A stretch of DNA of 64,000 nucleotides, from positions 1,116,001 through 1,180,000 of the forward strand of contig NZ_JACSKC010000001.1 in NCBI RefSeq assembly GCF_018617395.1. Reading direction: 5' to 3'. The DNA is from Exiguobacterium sp. s48. Lineage in GTDB: Bacteria > Bacillota > Bacilli > Exiguobacteriales > Exiguobacteriaceae. The position numbers and the translations under genes are program-made. Position 1 is the stretch's first letter. Every line of letters begins with the position of its first letter. Shown here in pieces: positions 27,326-36,016 of the stretch. The notes under the pieces were generated by a model. It was given only the letters and a program-made list of their open reading frames with translations. It was not told where the DNA came from and searched no databases.

Positions 27326-29700
27326 TACGCTCGTAGTTCAGCGCCGTGTGTCGTACGGACCGCCTCGACGATTGTTTCATATGCTGTCGTTACTTCTTCA
27401 TCCTGTAACGTTCGTGATGGGTCTTGGAACTTGAGTGAGAAGGCAATCGACTTCTCATTCGCCCCAACGTTCTCCCCTGTATACACGTCAAACAAGACGA
27501 GGTCAATCAAGAGTGGACCAGCCGCTTGGCGGATCGTTTGTTCCACAGTACCTGCTGGAATCTCACGTGATAAGACAAGTGCCAAATCTCGTGAAATCGA
27601 TGGGTAACGTGGGACGTCTTGATAAAGAAGTGTCTCGTCTCCACGAAGGGCCAAAAGGTCGAGTTCGAACACATATACTTCCTTCATACCGTAGACGTCT
27701 TTCGATGTTCCCGGATGCACTTGTCCGACGTATCCGATGACCTCTCCGTCCATCAAGATGTTCGCCGTGCGGCCCGGGTGCATATCAGGCATCGATACGG
27801 CTTCATACGTGACATCAAGGCGAAGCGTTTGGACCAACGTATCGACAATCCCTTTTGCGACGAAATAGTCACCCGGAATCCGTGTTCCTTGCGAACGATG
27901 GTCCATCCAAAGACCTGTGACGACGCCAGCTACTCGTTCTTTCTCACGCGGTAAAGTATCCCCTTGCTCCGTGTAGACACGTCCTGTTTCGTAAAGTGCG
28001 ACGTTCGATTGTTGACGGGCCGTATTATAACGTGCCGCCTCTAACAACCCAGGAACGAGCGACGTACGAAGGACTGAACGTTCTTCACTCATCGGCATCG
28101 CTAAACGGACGAGCTGATCGACTTTTCCACCGAAGCGAGTCGCATGTGCCTCACTCGTTAACGAGTACGTAATGGCTTGTGATAAGCCGACTCCTTGTAA
28201 CAAGCGACGTGTCTGTCTGCGCAATACGTTGATTGCTGGCAAATAGCCTTTCGATTGAGAGGCAGGTAACGTCGATGGGAGACTATCATATCCGTATAGA
28301 CGTGCCACTTCTTCTGTGATGTCAGCCGGAAGTTCTAAATCCGGACGACGCGATGGAATGTGGACTGTCAACACGTCATCTCCTTCTGTCGCGAGACCGA
28401 GACGCTCAAGGATGTGAACGATCGTCTGACGATCGAGCATCATTCCTAAGCGCTTGTTGATATAGTCAATCGACACTTGGATTTCTCGGGCACGTGATTC
28501 GGCTTCACCTGAACGCACCGCATCATGAATGGCTCCTCCACCGAGTTCGACAATCAGTTGCGCAGCGCGATCGAGCGCGAGCATGACACGTTCTGGATCA
28601 ACGCCTTTTTCGAAACGAGCGCTTGAATCTGAACGTAGACCGAGCGTACGGCTCGTCTTACGAACAGATGCAGGGTCAAAATAAGCCGACTCCAAGACGA
28701 TATCTGTAGTCGTCGCATCCACTTCTGTATTGGCACCACCCATGACGCCTGCGATGGCGACTGGAGCTTGCCCGTCCGTAATCACCATCATCGATGAATC
28801 AAGCGTGCGCGTCACGTCATCGAGTGTGACCATTTCTTCTCCATTTTCAGCTTGACGAACCACAATCGAGTTCCCGAGTTTCTTCGCATCGAATGCATGA
28901 AGTGGCTGTCCGATTTCAAGCATCACGTAGTTCGTCACGTCGACAATGTTATTGATTGGGCGAACGCCCTCTGCGATCAAGATGTTTTTAAGCCATTGTG
29001 GAGATTCTGCAATCGTTACCCCTTTGACTTCACGAGCTGCGTAATATGAACAGTTCGGTGTCGCAAGTTCGATAGATACCTCCGATGGTGATGATGACGT
29101 GACATCTGCCGTCGGCAACGTGTATGGACGTTCTAGAATTGCCGCCACTTCATGAATGATTCCATAGAGGCTCAAGCAATCTGAACGGTTCGGAGTCAAG
29201 CCGAGTTCGATGACCTCATCGTTCAAGTCGAGTAAATCGAGCACGTCCGCTCCGACTTGTACGGATTCACGGAATGTGTGGATCCCATCTTGCTCGTCTT
29301 CCCGAATTTGTTTCTTCTCAAATCCAAGCTCTTCGAGCGAACAAATCATCCCTTGTGATTCGACACCGCGAAGTTTTGCTTTTTTAATCTTAAGCCCTGG
29401 TAAGCGCGCGCCAACTTTGGCCACGATCACATGTTGCCCTTCGCTTACGTTCGGTGCACCGCAGACGATTTGAACAGGATCACATTCTCCGATGTCCACT
29501 TTCGTCACATTTAATTTATCTGCTTCTGGATGTTTCTCACACGAAAGGACACGACCGACGACGATCCCCGAAAGTCCTTCCCCACGATTTGTCACACTTT
29601 CGACTTCGATTCCGTTTTTCGTGATCAAGTCGCCGAGCGCTTCTCCGCTTAAATCGGATACATCAATATATTGATTCAACCATTTTTTTGAAAGTAACAT
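27325..29700 (-). CDS. pheT: Phenylalanyl-tRNA synthetase beta subunit
   Basis: 791 residues, normal for bacterial PheT. N-terminal B1 and tRNA-binding OB-fold domain (LSGIVVGRVLSCEKHPEADKLNVTKVD), B3/B4 editing domain (region containing NNIVDVTNYVMLEIGQPLHAFDA), B5 domain (LELPADITEEVARLYGYDSLPSTLP), the degenerate core domains B6-B7, and a C-terminal ferredoxin-like anticodon-binding domain (DVPRYPSISRDLALVLS). With PheS it forms the alpha2beta2 enzyme that charges tRNA-Phe and hydrolyses mischarged Tyr. It starts 12 bases after pheS, under the same T-box. Confidence 0.97.
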   Translation of the reverse strand: MLLSKKWLNQYIDVSDLSGEALGDLITKNGIEVESVTNRGEGLSGIVVGRVLSCEKHPEADKLNVTKVDIGECDPVQIVCGAPNVSEGQHVIVAKVGARLPGLKIKKAKLRGVESQGMICSLEELGFEKKQIREDEQDGIHTFRESVQVGADVLDLLDLNDEVIELGLTPNRSDCLSLYGIIHEVAAILERPYTLPTADVTSSSPSEVSIELATPNCSYYAAREVKGVTIAESPQWLKNILIAEGVRPINNIVDVTNYVMLEIGQPLHAFDAKKLGNSIVVRQAENGEEMVTLDDVTRTLDSSMMVITDGQAPVAIAGVMGGANTEVDATTTDIVLESAYFDPASVRKTSRTLGLRSDSSARFEKGVDPERVMLALDRAAQLIVELGGGAIHDAVRSGEAESRAREIQVSIDYINKRLGMMLDRQTIVHILERLGLATEGDDVLTVHIPSRRPDLELPADITEEVARLYGYDSLPSTLPASQSKGYLPAINVLRRQTRRLLQGVGLSQAITYSLTSEAHATRFGGKVDQLVRLAMPMSEERSVLRTSLVPGLLEAARYNTARQQSNVALYETGRVYTEQGDTLPREKERVAGVVTGLWMDHRSQGTRIPGDYFVAKGIVDTLVQTLRLDVTYEAVSMPDMHPGRTANILMDGEVIGYVGQVHPGTSKDVYGMKEVYVFELDLLALRGDETLLYQDVPRYPSISRDLALVLSREIPAGTVEQTIRQAAGPLLIDLVLFDVYTGENVGANEKSIAFSLKFQDPSRTLQDEEVTTAYETIVEAVRTTHGAELRA

Positions 29701-29712
29701 CTGTCTTCCTCC

Positions 29713-30735
29713 TTAGAATTGCTCGATGAAACGTAAGTCATTTGTGTAGAAATGGCGGATGTCGTCGACGCCGTGTTTGAGCATCGCCATACGCTCCACT
29801 CCGATTCCGAATGCGAACCCTGACACTTTTGATGAGTCATAGCCAGCCATCTCCAATACATGCGGATGGACCATTCCGCCTCCGAGAATCTCAATCCAAC
29901 CGGTTCCTTTACAGACGTTACATCCTTTCCCACCACACTTGAAGCAAGAGATGTCCACTTCGACCGATGGTTCAGTGAACGGGAAGAAGCTTGGACGGAG
30001 ACGAATTTCGCGCGTTTCTCCGAACAACTGCTTCACGAACACTTCGAGTGTTCCTTTCAAGTCAGCCATCGAAATAGATTCGTCGACAACCAACCCTTCG
30101 ATTTGCATGAATTGATGCGAGTGCGTCGCATCGTCTTCATCACGACGATATACTTTTCCTGGGCAGATGATGCGAATCGGTTTTCCGTTCGCCTCCAACA
30201 TCGTGCGAGCCTGTACAGGAGACGTATGAGTACGAAGTAACGTCTCTTCCGTGATATAGAACGAGTCTTGCATGTCTCGTGCCGGGTGGTCTTTCGGCAA
30301 GTTGAGCATTTCGAAGTTGTAGAGATCGGTTTCGACTTCAGGACCTTCAGCAATCGTATATCCGAGGCCAACGAACAAGTCTTCCATCTCGTCGATGATC
30401 TGTTGTAAGAGGTGACTGTGTCCAGGAGTCGATGTGCGTCCCGGGAGCGTCACATCGAGCGTTTCCGCTTTCAACTTTTCTTCTAACTCAATCGCCTTCA
30501 CTTCTTCGATTCGAGCATCGAGCGTGCTTTGAATCGCGGTACGTACGGTATTGGCCAGTTCACCAATGACCGGACGTTCCTCGGCAGACAATTTACCCAT
30601 GCCACGAAGGACCTCGGTCATCGGTCCTTTTTTCCCTAAATATTTGATGCGGACGTCATTCAATGATTTTTGTGTGGACGCCTGTTTGATTTCTTCTAAC
30701 GCTTCCACCTGTAACTGTTCTAATTGTTCTTTCAT
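29713..30735 (-). CDS. pheS: Phenylalanyl-tRNA synthetase alpha subunit
   Basis: 340 residues from the ATG at 30735, after GAGGAGG; the frame extends 36 codons further into the T-box terminator but that part is not coding. N-terminal coiled coil that binds tRNA-Phe ([18 protein letters not shown]), then the class II catalytic core with [14 protein letters not shown] (motif 2 region), [14 protein letters not shown] and [22 protein letters not shown] (motif 3). It catalyses aminoacylation with PheT. Transcription is controlled by the T-box leader. Confidence 0.97.
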   Translation of the reverse strand: MKEQLEQLQVEALEEIKQASTQKSLNDVRIKYLGKKGPMTEVLRGMGKLSAEERPVIGELANTVRTAIQSTLDARIEEVKAIELEEKLKAETLDVTLPGRTSTPGHSHLLQQIIDEMEDLFVGLGYTIAEGPEVETDLYNFEMLNLPKDHPARDMQDSFYITEETLLRTHTSPVQARTMLEANGKPIRIICPGKVYRRDEDDATHSHQFMQIEGLVVDESISMADLKGTLEVFVKQLFGETREIRLRPSFFPFTEPSVEVDISCFKCGGKGCNVCKGTGWIEILGGGMVHPHVLEMAGYDSSKVSGFAFGIGVERMAMLKHGVDDIRHFYTNDLRFIEQF

Positions 30736-30756
30736 GTGTTTGCTTCCTCCTCTACA

Positions 30757-30790
30757 TAAAAAAGTCCCTTCAGTCGTTGACTGAAGGGAC
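30757..30790 (-). terminator. T-box terminator of pheS-pheT
   Basis: A 12-bp perfect stem GTCCCTTCAGTC/GACTGAAGGGAC with a 3-base loop and a T run. Its 5' arm competes with the antiterminator containing the T-box sequence. Confidence 0.92.
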
Positions 30791-31000
30791 GAATCATCGC
30801 GGTACCACCCTACTTGGCCACTACATGGCCCACTTGAGAGCATCAGTATCGTGATGCCAAACCGGTGTTGTCTCCAACACGACTCCAGAGTGAATTCAGC
30901 GACGAATCCGGCAAAGGCTCTCAGTCACGGCCCTTGCTCCCTGAACGGAATCGGTCATTCGCTTACTATGTTCTTTCAACGTCATATCTTATTCATCGAT
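30757..31000 (-). promoter_or_regulatory. T-box leader (tRNA-Phe) of pheS-pheT
   Basis: The T-box core AGGGTGGTACCGCG lies at 30798-30811, followed by the terminator. Stem I is upstream, and the probable specifier codon TTC (Phe) is at 30892-30894 within CTGAATTCACTC. Uncharged tRNA-Phe would stabilise the antiterminator and raise synthetase expression. This leader fills most of the gap between pheS and the TrmH gene. Confidence 0.93.
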
Positions 31001-31006
31001 GTGTTT

Positions 31007-31035
31007 AACCTATCACGTTTTTCACGTGCTGACAA
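31007..31035 (-). promoter_or_regulatory. Promoter of pheS-pheT
   Basis: Minus strand: TTGTCA (31030-31035), 17 bases, TAGGTT (31007-31012), just downstream of the TrmH gene stop. It gives transcription start near the 5' end of T-box stem I. Confidence 0.65.
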
Positions 31036-31037
31036 GA

Positions 31038-31784
31038 TTATTGTAAAGCGATGCGATACATTAAAATACCTGCAGCGACCGCCGCATTGAGCGATTCCGC
31101 GTCGCCGAGCACCGGAATATGCACACGCGTATCACAGAGTGCTAGTACATCAGCATGAACCCCTTGCGCCTCATTCCCGATGACGAGGGCCACTTTGTCT
31201 TCGAATGCAACTTGCTCATACGATGTCGCCTTTGAGAGAGCTGTGCCGTAGACGTGGAATCCGTCCTCTTTTAGCTCAGGTAACTTTTCAAGCAAGTCGA
31301 CCGAGGTCACGTTCACGTGAAACAGCGACCCTTGTGTGGCACGTACGACTTTGGCGTTGAACGGATCGACCGTCCCTTTCCCAAGTAGCACCGTATCGAA
31401 TCCGGCAGCATCCGCTGTCCGAATCATCGTCCCGAGATTACCCGGGTCTTGTACTCGATCTAGTACGAGTACTTTCTTCATTTTTCGTTCTACCGGTGTC
31501 ATCTTCACAACAGCAAATACACCTTGAGTCTTTTCCGTTTCGGAAAGAAGATCTGCGACGTGATCGGATAACTCGAGAACCGGCATCTCTTCGAGTCGCC
31601 ATGTTCCTTTTGGTGAATACGACTCAGCCACGATGAGTTGGACGAGTCGGCCGGCACGAATGGCCTCGTCCACCAAATGCTCTCCTTCTACTAGAAATTG
31701 ACCCGTTTCTTGACGACCTTTTTTCGTCATCAATCGTTTTAATCGTTTAATCGTCTCGCTCTTCGTAGACGTAATCTTCGTCAT
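31038..31784 (-). CDS. TrmH/SpoU-family RNA 2'-O-methyltransferase (YsgA type)
   Basis: 248 residues. The N-terminal L30e-like substrate-binding domain (KRLMTKKGRQETGQFLVEGEHLVDEAI) is followed by the SPOUT domain with the three SpoU motifs: DPGNLGTMIRTADAAGFD, LVIGNEAQGV and IPVLGDAESLNAAVAAGILMY. It methylates ribose 2'-OH of rRNA or tRNA with SAM; the exact nucleotide is not predictable. It lies beside pheS as ysgA does in Bacillus, where sspI intervenes; sspI is missing here. GAGGG precedes the ATG, one base after the M42 peptidase gene. Confidence 0.92.
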   Translation of the reverse strand: MTKITSTKSETIKRLKRLMTKKGRQETGQFLVEGEHLVDEAIRAGRLVQLIVAESYSPKGTWRLEEMPVLELSDHVADLLSETEKTQGVFAVVKMTPVERKMKKVLVLDRVQDPGNLGTMIRTADAAGFDTVLLGKGTVDPFNAKVVRATQGSLFHVNVTSVDLLEKLPELKEDGFHVYGTALSKATSYEQVAFEDKVALVIGNEAQGVHADVLALCDTRVHIPVLGDAESLNAAVAAGILMYRIALQ

Positions 31785-31785
31785 A

Positions 31786-32865
31786 TTATCCCTCTTTCAA
31801 CCATTGGACCGTTTCGTGGTCTAAACGTTTCGTCAATGCGACAACGAGTTGTACCGCTGCCTCGTAATCATCTTTATGGATGATGGACACGTTCGTGTGT
31901 AAATAGCGGACCGGCACCGTCAACGCGATGGCCGGCATCCCAATTCCAGATAGATGGAACCGCCCTGCATCGGTACCACCGCCTGGTGTTAAGTCCAATT
32001 GATACTTGATTTCTTGCTCTTTGGCCACGTCAACGATCAGATCGACAAGGCGTGGGTTCGTGACGGTAGTCGCATCAAAGAAGATGACCTGAACCCCGTC
32101 TCCGAGTTTTGATAACCCTTCTGCTTGGGTCATCCCTGGCGTATCACTCGGAATGCCTGTATCGACAGCAATCGCCACGTCCGGACGAATCAAGTTGGCA
32201 GCGGTCACTGCTCCACGTAAGCCAACCTCTTCCTGTACCGTCGCTCCTGTGTAAACGACACCTGGGAACGATTCTTCCTTCAAACGTTTCGCCGCTTCGA
32301 TAGCAATTGCACATCCGATGCGGTTATCCCAAGCCTTCGCCATTAAGAAGTTCTCATTTTTCATGACGGTGAATTCACAATGCGGCACGACCGTATCGCC
32401 TGGACGAATTCCCCATTCAGCCACTTCGTCCTTCGACGTTGCACCGATGTCTAAGAACATATCTTTGATTTCGACGGGCTTTTTCCGTGCCTCAAGTGGT
32501 AGAACATGAGGTGGTTTCGCACCAATGACGCCTGGAATCTTTTCACCAGACCGTGTGACCACATCCATGCGTTGTGCCAATAGCACCTGGTTCCACCAGC
32601 CACCGAGCGCTTGGAAACGAAGGAATCCACTCTCTTCCACACGTGTCACCATAAACCCGACTTCATCCATGTGACCCGCAATCATGACACGTGGCCCTTC
32701 AGCATCTCCTGTCACTTGGCCAAATAAGCTTCCGAGCCCATCCTGTTCAAACGATTCGACGTGCGGTTCGAGATATTCACGCATCAATTGACGGACTTCT
32801 CCCTCATTTCCCGGAACTCCTGTCGCGTCTGTCAAACGTTTTAACATATGTAACGATTCATTCAT
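31786..32865 (-). CDS. M42-family aminopeptidase (YsdC type)
   Basis: 359 residues from the ATG at 32865, which follows AAGGAG; the frame extends 15 codons upstream without support. It is an M42/glutamyl aminopeptidase-cellulase family enzyme with the metal ligands in IAGHMDEVGFMV (His), KAWDNRIGCAIAIEAA (Asp), the catalytic pair in ATVQEEVGLRGAVTAA (Glu-Glu), and IAVDTGIPSD. These dodecameric di-zinc or cobalt cytosolic enzymes trim peptides from the proteasome-like proteases. In Bacillus the equivalent gene ysdC is also near ysgA and rplT. TrmH-family gene follows by one base. Confidence 0.93.
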   Translation of the reverse strand: MNESLHMLKRLTDATGVPGNEGEVRQLMREYLEPHVESFEQDGLGSLFGQVTGDAEGPRVMIAGHMDEVGFMVTRVEESGFLRFQALGGWWNQVLLAQRMDVVTRSGEKIPGVIGAKPPHVLPLEARKKPVEIKDMFLDIGATSKDEVAEWGIRPGDTVVPHCEFTVMKNENFLMAKAWDNRIGCAIAIEAAKRLKEESFPGVVYTGATVQEEVGLRGAVTAANLIRPDVAIAVDTGIPSDTPGMTQAEGLSKLGDGVQVIFFDATTVTNPRLVDLIVDVAKEQEIKYQLDLTPGGGTDAGRFHLSGIGMPAIALTVPVRYLHTNVSIIHKDDYEAAVQLVVALTKRLDHETVQWLKEG

Positions 32866-32884
32866 ACCAATCCGCTCCTTTTCA

Positions 32885-33367
32885 TTAATATCCTTGATTT
32901 TGTCGCTCATGGTTCACTTCATTTTTATTCATGTATGCCAGTAAAATGAGTTGCTCATTAAAACCGAGCGTATAACCAAGTTCGAGATAAGCTGCCATCA
33001 GCGTCTCGTACATGGCTTCCGTTTTTGAAAGACCAAAGTTCGTCACTTTTCGATAAATATCTAAAAAAGCATCAGTCGCATCAAGATATGAGCTTCCCGC
33101 AGGAAACGCATCTCGTTCATACCCGAGCGCAAGACCAAGTGACAGTAAGAAATGAATGCCGTCCACATATTCTTCTAAGATCACATCTTGAGGCGACGGT
33201 CCTTTCTTCGACCAAAATTTAAAGCTACGTGTTTCGTTAGCCAGTTCACCGAGCTCGACAAGCAGCGCCAGTAACCGTTCATCGAATTGATTGCCGGATA
33301 ATCCATGTTGTACTTTGATCCGCTCGTCTAATTCGCGCTGCCGATCAAACAATGTTGTCCAGTTCAC
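32885..33367 (-). CDS. dUTP diphosphatase, dimeric all-alpha type
   Basis: 160 residues from the GTG at 33367, chosen because GAGGAGG lies 8 bases upstream; a GTG at 33391 has no site. It looks like the dUTPase_2 family (all-alpha NTP pyrophosphatase fold) with the metal-binding helices LLALLVELGELANETRSFKFW and ILEEYVDGIHFLLSLGLALG, giving the ExxE and ExxD motifs. Such enzymes hydrolyse dUTP to dUMP and keep uracil out of DNA. The same gene is found near infC in other Bacillales. It lies 19 bases before the M42 gene and is probably cotranscribed. Confidence 0.85.
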   Translation of the reverse strand: MNWTTLFDRQRELDERIKVQHGLSGNQFDERLLALLVELGELANETRSFKFWSKKGPSPQDVILEEYVDGIHFLLSLGLALGYERDAFPAGSSYLDATDAFLDIYRKVTNFGLSKTEAMYETLMAAYLELGYTLGFNEQLILLAYMNKNEVNHERQNQGY

Positions 33368-33391
33368 CGGATGTTCCTCCTCTATCTCCAC

Positions 33392-33646
33392 TTATAGCAA
33401 TACTAAAATCATTAAAGACCAGCCCACTGCTAAAATCAATACTTGTAATTGAAGCAGTTTTGGGGCATGAACCGTCTTCTTTCGTGTCAAATGAAGACCG
33501 AACAAGGCACCGATGGCTCCTCCCGCATAGGCATATAGGACGTTAAAATCGCCTTTCCCATGTGTGTACTGTTTTGCTCGAATATAAGTATAGACATTCA
33601 ACACAATAAGGGCTAAGGCGACGATCGCGACAACCGATTGATTCAT
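33392..33646 (-). CDS. DUF1294 membrane protein (YsdA type)
   Basis: 84 residues with membrane helices at about 4-22, 35-52 and 65-83. The conserved DUF1294 stretch YAYAGGAIGALFGLHLTRKKTVH is present. Function is unknown. In Bacillus ysdA is likewise directly downstream of rplT. It is separated from rplT by a terminator (33685-33719), so it probably has its own weak promoter or receives read-through. AAAGGAG precedes the ATG. Confidence 0.88.
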   Translation of the reverse strand: MNQSVVAIVALALIVLNVYTYIRAKQYTHGKGDFNVLYAYAGGAIGALFGLHLTRKKTVHAPKLLQLQVLILAVGWSLMILVLL

Positions 33647-33684
33647 GCGCTTTCCTCCTTCTCTTTATTCTAAGAAATTCTACA

Positions 33685-33719
33685 GAAAAAAGAAAGCGCC
33701 GAGAGAGTGTCTCGGCGCT
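33685..33719 (-). terminator. Terminator of infC-rpmI-rplT
   Basis: Minus strand: AGCGCCGAG and CTCGGCGCT form a perfect 9-bp stem with a seven-base loop, followed by TTCTTTTTT. Confidence 0.9.
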
Positions 33720-33732
33720 GTCGATTGAACGA

Positions 33733-34092
33733 TTACGCGTTCAATTTTGATTTAGCTGTTTCAGCGAGTGACGCGAATGCCTGTGCATCTGTCACAGCAA
33801 GCTCAGCAAGCATCTTACGGTTGATGTCGATTCCTGCAAGCTTGAGGCCGTGCATCATACGGCTGTATGAGAGACCGTTTGTGCGTGCTGCCGCATTGAT
33901 ACGTGTGATCCAAAGACGACGGAAATCACGTTTCTTCTGACGACGGTCACGGTAAGCGTACATGAGTGACTTCATGACCTGTTGTTTTGCTACTTTAAAT
34001 AGAATGTGTTTCGAACCAAAGTATCCTTTGGCAAGTTTAATTTGCTTTTTACGACGTTGACGAGTCGTATAACCGCCTTTTACGCGTGGCAT
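33733..34092 (-). CDS. rplT: 50S ribosomal protein L20
   Basis: 119 residues, very basic, with the L20 signatures [23 protein letters not shown] and [31 protein letters not shown]20 binds 23S rRNA early in 50S assembly. In Bacillus it also represses its own operon by binding the infC leader, and the matching leader is present here upstream of infC. It is the third gene of infC-rpmI-rplT, ended by a terminator. Confidence 0.98.
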   Translation of the reverse strand: MPRVKGGYTTRQRRKKQIKLAKGYFGSKHILFKVAKQQVMKSLMYAYRDRRQKKRDFRRLWITRINAAARTNGLSYSRMMHGLKLAGIDINRKMLAELAVTDAQAFASLAETAKSKLNA

Positions 34093-34120
34093 ATGGATTC
34101 CCTCCTAAATTGTTTCTGTA

Positions 34121-34315
34121 TTACTTCGCGATCATGTTGCGAATGCGTTTGAAGTCTCCAGCTGATACGATAGCGCCTTTACGGAGCTTACGTTTTGCTT
34201 TAGTCGATTTGTTTGCGAACAAGTGACTTGTGTAAGCGTGTGAACGCTTGAGTTTACCTGATGCTGTACGTTTGAAACGTTTTGAAGCACCGCGGTGCGA
34301 TTTCATTTTCGGCAT
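34121..34315 (-). CDS. rpmI: 50S ribosomal protein L35
   Basis: 64 residues, basic, beginning [17 protein letters not shown] with the central [21 protein letters not shown] typical of L35. GGGGAGGAAA precedes the ATG. It lies between infC and rplT in the invariant bacterial order and is part of the same transcript. Confidence 0.98.
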   Translation of the reverse strand: MPKMKSHRGASKRFKRTASGKLKRSHAYTSHLFANKSTKAKRKLRKGAIVSAGDFKRIRNMIAK

Positions 34316-34345
34316 GAGTATTTCCTCCCCACTGAGAATCGATAA

Positions 34346-34861
34346 TTAATCTTCTTTGTTCGGAGCCAGCACTAAGAACATGCTGCGTCCTTCCATCTTC
34401 GGCTTTTGTTCAACTGTTGCCAAATCGGCACATTCCGCTGCCATTTTGTCCAAAACACGTTTCCCGATTTCCGAGTGTGTGATGGCACGTCCGCGGAAAC
34501 GAATCGAAGCCTTCACTTTGTTTCCTTTTTCAAGGAACTTGCGTGCGTTACGCAATTTTGTTTGGAAATCGTTGTCCTCGATTGTTGGACTGAGACGTAC
34601 TTCTTTCATTTGGATGACTTTTTGGTTTTTACGCGCTTCTTTCTCCTTCTTCTGGAGTTCGAAACGGTACTTCCCATAGTCCATAATTTTAGCGACCGGT
34701 GGATTTGCTTTATCCGCGACTAAGACGAGGTCTAGTTCCGCTTCTTCAGCTAAACGTAACGCATCGTTACGTGATGTCACACCGAGTTGTGCACCGTCTG
34801 CGCCAATGAGACGTACTTCACGGGCACGAATGTTTTCGTTGATAAAGAGCTCTTTGCTAAT
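34346..34861 (-). CDS. infC: Translation initiation factor IF-3, ATT start
   Basis: 171 residues from an ATT at 34861, preceded by GGAGGTG with six bases between. This start gives [19 protein letters not shown], which aligns with Bacillus IF3 (MSKDFIINEGIR). An ATG five codons upstream overlaps the ribosome-binding site and is rejected. N-domain (1-75), lysine-rich linker ([20 protein letters not shown]) and C-domain ([19 protein letters not shown]) are all present. IF3 prevents subunit association and proofreads start codons. Because it rejects non-standard starts such as ATT, the codon gives autoregulation. A hairpin abuts the ribosome-binding site at 34876-34891. Confidence 0.96.
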   Translation of the reverse strand: MSKELFINENIRAREVRLIGADGAQLGVTSRNDALRLAEEAELDLVLVADKANPPVAKIMDYGKYRFELQKKEKEARKNQKVIQMKEVRLSPTIEDNDFQTKLRNARKFLEKGNKVKASIRFRGRAITHSEIGKRVLDKMAAECADLATVEQKPKMEGRSMFLVLAPNKED

Positions 34862-34875
34862 GGTTAGCACCTCCA

Positions 34876-34891
34876 TCGTGCGATTGCACGA
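34876..34891 (-). promoter_or_regulatory. Hairpin next to the infC ribosome-binding site
   Basis: Minus strand: TCGTGC and GCACGA form a 6-bp stem with a four-base loop, ending one base before the GGAGGTG of infC. It may affect initiation at the ATT codon. Direct observation; the role is inferred. Confidence 0.5.
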
Positions 34892-34918
34892 GATTTAGAT
34901 TGACAAGACAACATGGCA

Positions 34919-35065
34919 ATAAAAAAAGCGTCGGCAGTTTCCCACCCACACATCAGTTGAGGTCATAAAACGGCAGATGATGCCGAATGAACCAAGAACT
35001 TGATGGACCTGCCTGATGACTCTCAGACGAGGTGAAAAGCGGGTGCTTCTGCTTTGTTGTTTTTA
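34919..35065 (-). ncRNA. L20 leader (autoregulatory leader of infC-rpmI-rplT)
   Basis: On the minus strand the leader reads AAACAACAAAGCAGAAGCACCCGC, then CACCTCGTCTGAGAGTCATCAGGCAGG, and ends GTGTGGGTGGGAAACTGCCGACGC with TTTTTTT (34920-34927). This sequence and layout match the L20 leader of Bacillales, in which L20 binding promotes premature termination. I recognise it from consensus stretches, not from a covariance search. Together with the infC hairpin it fills the gap before the divergent small gene at 35218. Confidence 0.85.
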
Positions 35066-35076
35066 ATCACTATGTC

Positions 35077-35105
35077 ATCTTAGCACTAGCAGGAAAAGAT
35101 GTCAA
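35077..35105 (-). promoter_or_regulatory. Promoter of infC-rpmI-rplT
   Basis: Minus strand: TTGACA (35100-35105), 17 bases, TAAGAT (35077-35082). A near-consensus SigA promoter placing the start at the 5' end of the L20 leader. Confidence 0.85.
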
Positions 35106-35217
35106 GATATCGCGCATGAATAATTGGTAGCTCACACTTTTATGATGATACCAGTCATTCTCTCGTTTCGCAATACCTTTTCAAAGGGAATAATGAAATA
35201 TCAAAGGAGGGATCGAC

Positions 35218-35427
35218 ATGAACTGGCGAAAAGATGTATCGCGAGAACATGACTATCATGATCAAGTCCAGCAGATTGTCAGTAAGACGATGCAAGCACA
35301 TGGGCTAGAAGATGAAACATTACAGGCGGTTTTAACAGACTTATTAGAAGAGATGAATCGCATCACCTTAAAAATTGTCGACGACCACGAGTCGGCTCAA
35401 AATTATATCCATAAGCGTTGGTATTAA
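35218..35427 (+). CDS. Uncharacterised small protein (69 aa)
   Basis: 69 residues, no recognised family. It is predicted soluble and helical, with an acidic centre (HGLEDETLQAVLTDLLEEMNRITLKIVDDHES) and histidines near the N-terminus (REHDYHDQVQ). AAAGGAGG with eight bases' spacing precedes the ATG, and a terminator follows, so it looks like a true monocistronic gene. It is divergent from the infC operon. No functional hint from the neighbours. Confidence 0.7.
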   Translation: MNWRKDVSREHDYHDQVQQIVSKTMQAHGLEDETLQAVLTDLLEEMNRITLKIVDDHESAQNYIHKRWY

Positions 35428-35464
35428 TGGAAAACCCATTGCTTGTTAAAACGATTCCTAATAA

Positions 35465-35505
35465 GGAAGACCGCCTGCCTCAAATGGAGGGAGACGGTCT
35501 TTTTG
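35465..35505 (+). terminator. Terminator after the 69-aa gene
   Basis: AAGACCG(C)CT.CCTC pairs with GAGG.AGACGGTCTT around AAATG and is followed by TTTTT. Convergent DUF2231 ends just to the right. Confidence 0.75.
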
Positions 35506-35506
35506 A

Positions 35507-35920
35507 TTATTGTGCGTATACCATTTGGCCGCCAAGGTGTCCCGCATAAGCTAGCAATCCGGCACCGATAAGAGCTACAACGAAACTGAGGGTGATCCAC
35601 AACTTTCCTTTCGCACGATATCCAATGCCGAGTAAGATGATTGTGACCCCAAAAGCAATCAAGCTATATAAAGCAAAATGCTCATGGTTTTCAATCATCG
35701 CCTCTGTTACTGATGGCAGATTCGCTTCCGCATATTCTTCCGCACTATCCCCCGACAAGAAAGCTACCGCACCTGATAGTAATCCGGCAACTAATGTGAT
35801 GAGCGCGAACAGTCGAAAACTTGTCCATTTAAAACTGATTAAAATTAGGAGCGTTCCAAAAAGCAGTAACCCAATTGGAGCATGAACGAGCAATGGGTGT
35901 AGCGGGACCCCACCAATCAT
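35507..35920 (-). CDS. DUF2231 family membrane protein
   Basis: 137 residues with four membrane helices (about 10-28, 32-55, 82-100, 107-130). DUF2231-type motifs are GVPLHPLLVHAPIGLLLFG at the start, the ENHEHFALYS stretch before helix 3, and the C-terminal AGHLGGQMVY. The His residues placed near the membrane faces could bind heme or metal, but no biochemistry is known to me. A GAGGAAT site precedes the ATG. It may be cotranscribed with no neighbour; the gap of about 96 bases to the DUF1002 gene shows no terminator. Confidence 0.8.
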   Translation of the reverse strand: MIGGVPLHPLLVHAPIGLLLFGTLLILISFKWTSFRLFALITLVAGLLSGAVAFLSGDSAEEYAEANLPSVTEAMIENHEHFALYSLIAFGVTIILLGIGYRAKGKLWITLSFVVALIGAGLLAYAGHLGGQMVYAQ

Positions 35921-36016
35921 GACGATTCCTCCTCAAATTGATTTGTTAATGGAAAGTATTTACCCGAATCGATTCAATTCCTACCGCATTCTCCAATTTT
36001 CCACAATGCCACACAA

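Noticed and set aside
26892-27434. 180-residue plus-strand frame over the end of the PfoR-like gene and pheT
   Set aside because: It crosses a strong terminator and is out of frame with both real genes; no ribosome-binding site.
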